Origin: Phlebiopsis flavidoalba
Taxonomy: Eukaryota > Basidiomycota > Agaricomycetes > Polyporales > Phanerochaetaceae
Assembly (NCBI GenBank): GCA_035772785.1
Contig: JAOCPU010000020.1
Span: forward strand, 62,001 to 126,000
Direction of reading: 5' to 3'
Length of the DNA stretch: 64,000 nt
Part shown: positions 58,821 to 64,000 of the stretch, piece after piece
Numbering within the stretch: position 1 is the first letter of the stretch
Layout of the letters: each line of letters begins with the position of its first letter
Translations under genes and position numbers: made by a program
Notes under the pieces: generated by a model
Seen by the model: the letters and a program-made list of their open reading frames with translations, nothing else
Database searches by the model: none
What the model was told of the DNA's origin: nothing

Positions 58821-61242
58821 GTCTGCGCTCGATTGGACTACGACGTGCGCGCAGCGCACGTCTCGTGTCTCTTGCGCACGCGCAGAGCCGCCTTCATCAG
58901 CGGCCTGGACGCAAACGCGTCAACGTTCGATGCCCTCACGCCTAGGTCTTCCAAGACCCCTAAAGACCCCTCCGCCCTCATCGTATCAACGCCAGCGCGC
59001 CGTCGCGTCCCCAGGGGTATGCACACCGAGCGCATACTTGTGTCCTAGCAATAGGGCACAGCCAGCATGTGCGAGGTTTCGGCGTGGATGCACGACCACG
59101 AAACGGTCAGTGAGTGCATTGCCTAGACCGAGTGCGCGAGCAAGCGGCCTGTATGCACGAGCAAGTGGCGGTCGGCGGTGCGTTGACGCGTCCAGTAAGT
59201 ATTCGGATGGATCGAGGACCCGTCTTCGCCCCCAAGTGTCTTCGGGGTGCGCTACAGCACATGGGAGAAGCCTACGGGTGGGGGAGTAGCAGGGTCGTAG
59301 AAGGAAATGCGCACCTAAGCTGCCGAGCTCGTAAACTCGCCGCGGCGGGCACAAGAAGTGGAATCAGTAATATATTCACCATTTTTTCAATGGTCTAACA
59401 TGCTCGTGGAGGGCGCGCGTGTGGGACAGTTCAGGATGTTATCGCTGGAGTTCAGTATGTTCAGTTTGGCGGCCGCGCGGGAGGACAAGCCACACATACC
59501 TATAACCAAGAACCCCGCAGGTTCGTTTCCATCCCCACGGTATTTCTCAAGTATCATTCCGGTCTCATTCCGCGTCGTTTACTGCCGTTACTTTTATCCT
59601 TATGGCTATGCTTGGGGGAGGTTGGCCGTTGTGGGTAAGGTAGATGGTGCGCGTGTGTAACACCAGCAGGACGGCGAGCCGACAAGAAAGAGCTTTAAAG
59701 CAGAGGCAATGAGAGAGTTCAGAGATTTCCAAAGAAGCCTCTGCAAAGAAACAAGAGGAATATCAGCCGCCGTTCTCTAGTGAACGGCGGCGGAGGATGA
59801 GAGCGAGAGGTAGAGTCTCGCGGGCGCTTCGGACTTGGAACGCGCGGCAAGCGCCGGCTTGGTTCCTCCGCGCTGCCAATCGCTCGCTTGCATGTGCTAC
59901 CTTGGTGAATGTGCTAGAGTCAGTACAGTGTAGGAAGCCCTTGGTAAATTACCGGTAAGCATGTATGTCAGTGATATGTGGTGCAAAAAATCATGAAATA
60001 TTATTCATTAAATCGGTTGAGCCAGTATTGGCCCACATCCGCTAGTGACATGTATCGGGGGCGGTTAAGCCCAGCTGATTTTCTTTGTAACACTTCTTGC
60101 TCGTTCATCCTGTTTGAATACATGTCATTCAATTTTTGTCCAAGAACAGCCTTCATAAATGGTGCGCTATACCTAACCACTAAGCTTGCCACAGTTAGTT
60201 TTTAAACTACGGCCTCGATATGGATGTCACGCCGCCGTGCGCGCCTAGTGTGCGCGACGACAGAATCTGCGGTCTCAGCTGGTCTCGGCTCAGCTCCACT
60301 TTCCGATCACCATCGAGCGCGTACACTTCCCGTTTCCCCTTGCCCCTTCCCCTGTTGACTCGAAACACGCCGCAAGACTGCGCACCCACGTTTCGTGCGC
60401 ATCGAGGAAGGTATTCAGCCAGAATATTGTGTATTTTGTCTATTTACCGCAAACAATTGGTGTTATACACAGCACGAGCCGCTTGAGGTGCAACTTAGAG
60501 AGGTCATTGCGTGGAATACATGGCATGTGTGTCAAGAAAGCTATGGCAGCGAAAACCCAGTCAGAAGTTGTATTAAATACAAAATTAATAGTCCTCAGCT
60601 TCTTTAAACAGAACAAGATACAAAGGGCGGATTGCATCGTTCTAGGATAATTTCTTTAGAGAGATTTATCAACCGCTCTTATCACAACCCAGCTTACCGT
60701 GTAAACTAGAGGAGCAATGGTTCGTCAGCGGTTTTCGAGCATCAAAATCAATCAAAATACGTAGGGTAGTACCTCACTGATGCTCTCGTCGTAGTTCAAG
60801 GAATTGCCTGGTTCCCCAAGACAGAGTCAAACCCAGCAGGCGGCTTTGGAACAAGATATGGTGTGATCACATGAACCCGGTCCAATACGACGTGATCAAG
60901 CTCTCCAGTGACACAACACCTCGGTCAAGTTAGGGAGCATCGACAGTCAAGCTTGATAGTGGGTTTGCCCATCACAACTTCATTTGAGGAGGATGGCTTT
61001 GTAAGTGAGAACCTTCCCGCCGCTTTGATGTAGTCATTTTATTTGCCTGTGCGTTAGCATCTGTCACCGTCACAACATCACACATGATTGCACCCACATA
61101 TACCTTTGAGGACGTGGCGGAAGTATAGATCCGCTACCCGAGCCAAAACGTGACCAAACATGAATCGTTGTATAGCGCGGCTTTAGCGACTTCGAATGAT
61201 GACTAGCAGCGGGAGAGTTACTCAGATATGCGTGCAGGATAG
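58821..61242. other. No confident gene
   Basis: 58821-59290 continues GC-rich with an open plus frame. At 59766-59791 there is a strong hairpin (listed). On minus, 60192-60001 reads KAVLGQKLNDMYSNRMNEQE, protein-like but unrecognised. 60210-60480 has a plus-strand pyrimidine-rich part. From 60650 to 61240 I see nothing. Confidence 0.35.
59766..59791. other. Perfect 10-bp inverted repeat
   Basis: The arms GCCGCCGTTC (59766-59775) and GAACGGCGGC (59782-59791) are perfectly complementary around a 6-base loop. It lies in a non-coding stretch. No T-run follows, so it is not a simple bacterial-type terminator. Confidence 0.8.
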
Positions 61243-61852
61243 TGGTGTGCAAGCCCGGCCTCAAGCCGTCAGGCCGGCCGAGCCGAGCTTTGCTGAGCCG
61301 GGCCAGGCCGGGCTTTGGACAGCGGCTTGAGAGGGCTGAGGGCCCGGCTTGACCTCAAGCCGGGCCAGGCCAAGCCGTCGAGCCGCGGCTTGGGGTAATG
61401 GGCCAAAGTAGGTGAGATCCATCATCGGAACTCGAAACAAACACTCAAGGAAGCTCACTAAACTCCCAGATCCTACAGTAGAAACGCGAATGACGGCGCT
61501 GAGTCGACAACGAGGGTTCGAACGCCAGCTATGGCGCGGATGGTTGCGCACCCACGTGGCTGCCTTCCACAGTCGACATCGTCGTCTGCGCGATTTCAAT
61601 GACCGGTATCCGGCTTGAATGTCAAATAATGTAAGAAAGCTTGTATATAACATGATTCGTATACTCACATGGTCGATTCCACAGCCCTTCAGGTAATGTA
61701 TCTCAAGCCGCGGCTCAGGCCGCAGGCTGGGCCCGGCTCACGGCTTTGACGGCTCAAAGCCCGGCTTGCACCTTCGACAGGCCGTCCTGCCCTCCAAGCC
61801 GGGCCCGAGCCGGGGCTTTCAGGCCGGGCCGGGACCGCACATCACTAGTGAG
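61243..61852. mobile_element. hAT-like non-autonomous element
   Basis: The left end TAGTGGTGTGCAAGCCCGG and the reverse complement of the right end, TAGTGATGTGCGGTCCCGG, form imperfect terminal inverted repeats of the TAGTG-GTGC type seen in hAT elements. Just inside both ends (61255-61400 and 61700-61845) are dense runs of degenerate CCGGGCTTGA/GGCCGGGC words on both strands. Dense subterminal repeats are expected as transposase binding sites in hAT elements. The middle (about 300 bp) has no transposase. The 8 bases outside each end (GTGCAGGA, GTGAGCTA) agree at only about half the positions, so the target duplication is unclear. Confidence 0.6.
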
Positions 61853-62109
61853 CTATCGGAAAGGACTCGTTGAGTTGGGAAGGACGGATTCAAAAACAAA
61901 CCGGGACAAACTTATTACCGTGTGTTTTTTGTCAAAGAAAACGGATTGGGCGCAATCCCCTCCTGTTAATATCTGGGAAAATTACTACTGAGCTTTCCGT
62001 TCACGAAATGTTCTTGGGCCCACAGTCCGCAGCGTGACGAATTGACCTCAAATACGGGTGTACGGGTTACCACCATAGCACTCGACCTGAAAGGACATAA
62101 ACAAACGGT
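61853..62109. other. Spacer
   Basis: Nothing recognised between the hAT-like element and the third PARP-like locus. Confidence 0.4.
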
Positions 62110-62940
62110 TCTGCAACGCCCGGTCCCATACGGCCCTGCCTAATGATGGTTTCCATAGATATTGAGCTACGCTTACATCCGCACGACGTTTCTAGTGCGC
62201 ACGTACATGCGAATGGGACATGGGTTTGCAGGTACTGGCTCAGATTTCCTGTCTGGCGTCCCGAAACACTTGTCCGGCCCATCCATGTATGCTGCACAAG
62301 CGACGCGCACTGTTGTGTACTATCATCCCGAGTCCTTGTTTTGATGGCACCGCCCCGCCATTTCGGTACTGTATGGCACATTCGCTGGCCACAGAATCAT
62401 GCCCTGGAAATATAAAATCAAGGTCTCAAATCGTCAAATGACCAGACCTATTGGAATTCTCTCGGCCATTCATCTAGTATTACAGATACTTCTTGTAGCA
62501 GTCACTGTTGTCACGGGTCACTCCTGTGTGAGCCAGTGCATTAAATCAAAATCGGGACACACTTGCAAGATAGACTCGTCGTTGTAACGCCTTCGTTGCG
62601 CTTTCCATGTGAGTTCGACCACAGAATGATGAGTAGCTCCCGTCTGGATCCCGCCAGACGGTTCGTTCGCAGTCGGGGTATTCACAAATAGAATCTTTGG
62701 TACGTACAGTGTCGGAACACATCGTAAGGAGCAGTATTTGGGACAAGAGTAGGGGACGATCAACCCTGGGAAGTCTCCAATTTTATACTTTGCCCAGGCC
62801 GTAATGCCGTAGCGCTCCTTCCGACACGTTGTAGTCAACGAAAGACAGGGTAGGGGGGCGGGGGCGGAATAATAATGTGTCAGACGCGTGCATGAGTTTG
62901 CCCACGAGGACTGACCATCTATTCCCACGGATACTTAACG
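62110..62940 (-). pseudogene. PARP-like Cys/His-module family, locus 3 (degenerate)
   Basis: Minus strand. Module 1 is intact in one frame: CEYPDCERTVWRDPDGSY followed by SSFCGRTH (62686-62609), CX4CX15CX3H. About 210 bases on, a block corresponds to the HDFCG..CA segment of the sister loci (62403-62375, here with a frame break). At 62300-62229 the second module reads CASLVQHTW in one frame and VFRDARQ with a Q-Y-L-Q end in another, giving a CSIPGC-like start and a SQY-like end when compared with locus 2. DNA similarity to 49980-50640 includes the part before module 1 (TGTCTTTCGTTGACT) and extends through both modules. No catalytic WHGT motif was found downstream. Confidence 0.6.
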
Positions 62941-64000
62941 TGTTTGATTTCGACGTGCGGCGGAAATATTTAGCGATGGTGTTCCCGTCGACCCTCATAA
63001 GCACTTTCTGGGCGTCGACTATGGGGACCACCATGCACGATGAAATACGATGATCGACACCCATCGACGTTGATATGGCCGGAGACGTGATGAAAATGGA
63101 CCTGACGGACTTTGCGTACGATGACATAGCCGGACGGATCTGCGAGGAATGCGAGTAACTTTGTCAAAAATCCGCTCCTGTGTATCCCTGGGGACTTTCC
63201 TCAATAAGAGCATAGAGAGCCTGCGTTGCGATCTATCATCGCCACCACGTCTTTTTTAGATTCCTCTGACCCCGTAGGTTTGCATGCACAGTTCTGAGTG
63301 TTTTTGCAGGTTCACAAACTTTGGCGTGAAGTAATCCGGTCAGGTTTGACTGTCCTAGTACCTTTATCGCACGTGGCGGAAGCAGTTTGTTTGTGGGGGA
63401 CACTGAGTAGATCCTTTGCGAAACGGAATGTTGAGCCTCACATCACCGTTCAGCCTTATTCCAGGCGTGTTCAAATTCCATAGAGACGAACGCCGAAACT
63501 TGGCGGAACCGATCTTAGTAACATTTGGCCGACAGCTAGAGCGAGCCCTGCGAGAAGCAACTCGCCTACGCATGGACGTGTCAGCCGAGGGCAGAGACTG
63601 TTCGACGATCAAACGTGAGGAATCATGGCTACATGACTTCTTGAGGCTCAAGTTCAGTCAGCACGCAAACCTGGTATCAGAGTATGCTTTCTGAACACCG
63701 GCGAAATGGGAGTTTGATGTTGAAGACAGTCCAGCGTAGGTTACACGTTTTGAGTCGAGTGCGTGTCGATAGAGGTCATGACGTCTGCACAACAGTAGTA
63801 TTTCGTTTTCTGGGGGATAGGTCCGCACGGGCAGGGGACAGAATGAGCTTGGAAAGGCATTAATGATGCCTCAGACAGAACATGCGTAAAACGATTTCGG
63901 AAAGGCCATTGGTGTCGGGAGTTACATGGCGAGTCTTGGTCGTAGATTGTGATGCGCGTCTGCTCAATTATGTTATGAAGACGCTGAGTTTCAACACGAA
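62941..64000. other. Unassigned open frames to window end
   Basis: On minus, 63127-62783 (VDHRISSCMVVPIVDAQKVL) runs into locus 3 and may be its upstream exon. On plus, 63416-63694 encodes 92 residues (RRNLAEPILVTFGRQLERAL) with no recognised domain. The last 300 bases show nothing. Confidence 0.35.

Noticed and set aside
57828..59289. Plus-strand open frames of about 290-330 codons
   Set aside because: They lie in the tandem GC-rich repeat units of element copy B; openness follows from repetition and base composition.
61500..61560. GGGTTCGAACGCC, resembling a tRNA B box
   Set aside because: No matching acceptor or anticodon stems around it; it lies inside the hAT-like element.
1..64000. 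CRISPR arrays or bacterial operons
   Set aside because: No regularly spaced identical repeats with unique spacers; short spliceosomal introns and tRNA introns show eukaryotic nuclear DNA.

Overview
The window looks like nuclear DNA of an agaricomycete basidiomycete. Introns are short (about 45-65 nt, gt...ag with a CTRAC-type branch site). Two tRNA genes carry small introns just 3' of the anticodon. Several families are typical of mushroom-forming fungi and their relatives: DUF6533 membrane proteins, a TKL kinase with a C-terminal C1 finger, and PARP-like proteins with Cys/His modules. My impression is Ceratobasidiaceae/Rhizoctonia, but that is inference only.

Left part, 1-17 kb: a DUF6533 membrane protein (minus), APC4 of the anaphase-promoting complex (plus), an AT-rich repeat pair beside tRNA-Pro(CGG), an uncharacterised multi-pass membrane protein with a Ser-rich acidic tail, a TKL kinase with a C1 finger, and a bromodomain-associated histone-fold protein that is probably TAF8-like. 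Middle part, 17-40 kb: a gene-poor stretch, an OPT oligopeptide transporter (minus), DAHP synthase of the shikimate pathway (minus), PIH1 of the R2TP chaperone system (plus), and APC1, the largest APC/C subunit (plus). APC1 contains an unexplained segment of about 0.85 kb and a polypyrimidine tract of about 650 bp. tRNA-Asn(GTT) follows.

Right part, 40.5-64 kb: mostly accessory and decayed sequence. It holds an unassigned spliced gene, a C2H2-finger protein, three degenerate loci of one PARP-like Cys/His-module family (46 kb plus, 50 kb plus, 62.5 kb minus), a reverse transcriptase/RNase H retroelement, and a decayed second PIH1 copy. An insertion element sits in an intron of that copy and has an inverted relative at 57.6-58.8 kb made of tandem units. 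A hAT-like non-autonomous element lies near 61.5 kb.

Almost every conserved gene is readable only by changing frame every 50-200 bases, including genes expected to be essential (APC1, APC4, DAHP synthase). Raw indel errors from long-read sequencing explain this better than pseudogenisation. I therefore give gene spans rather than exact exon models, and treat starts, stops and small breaks as provisional.
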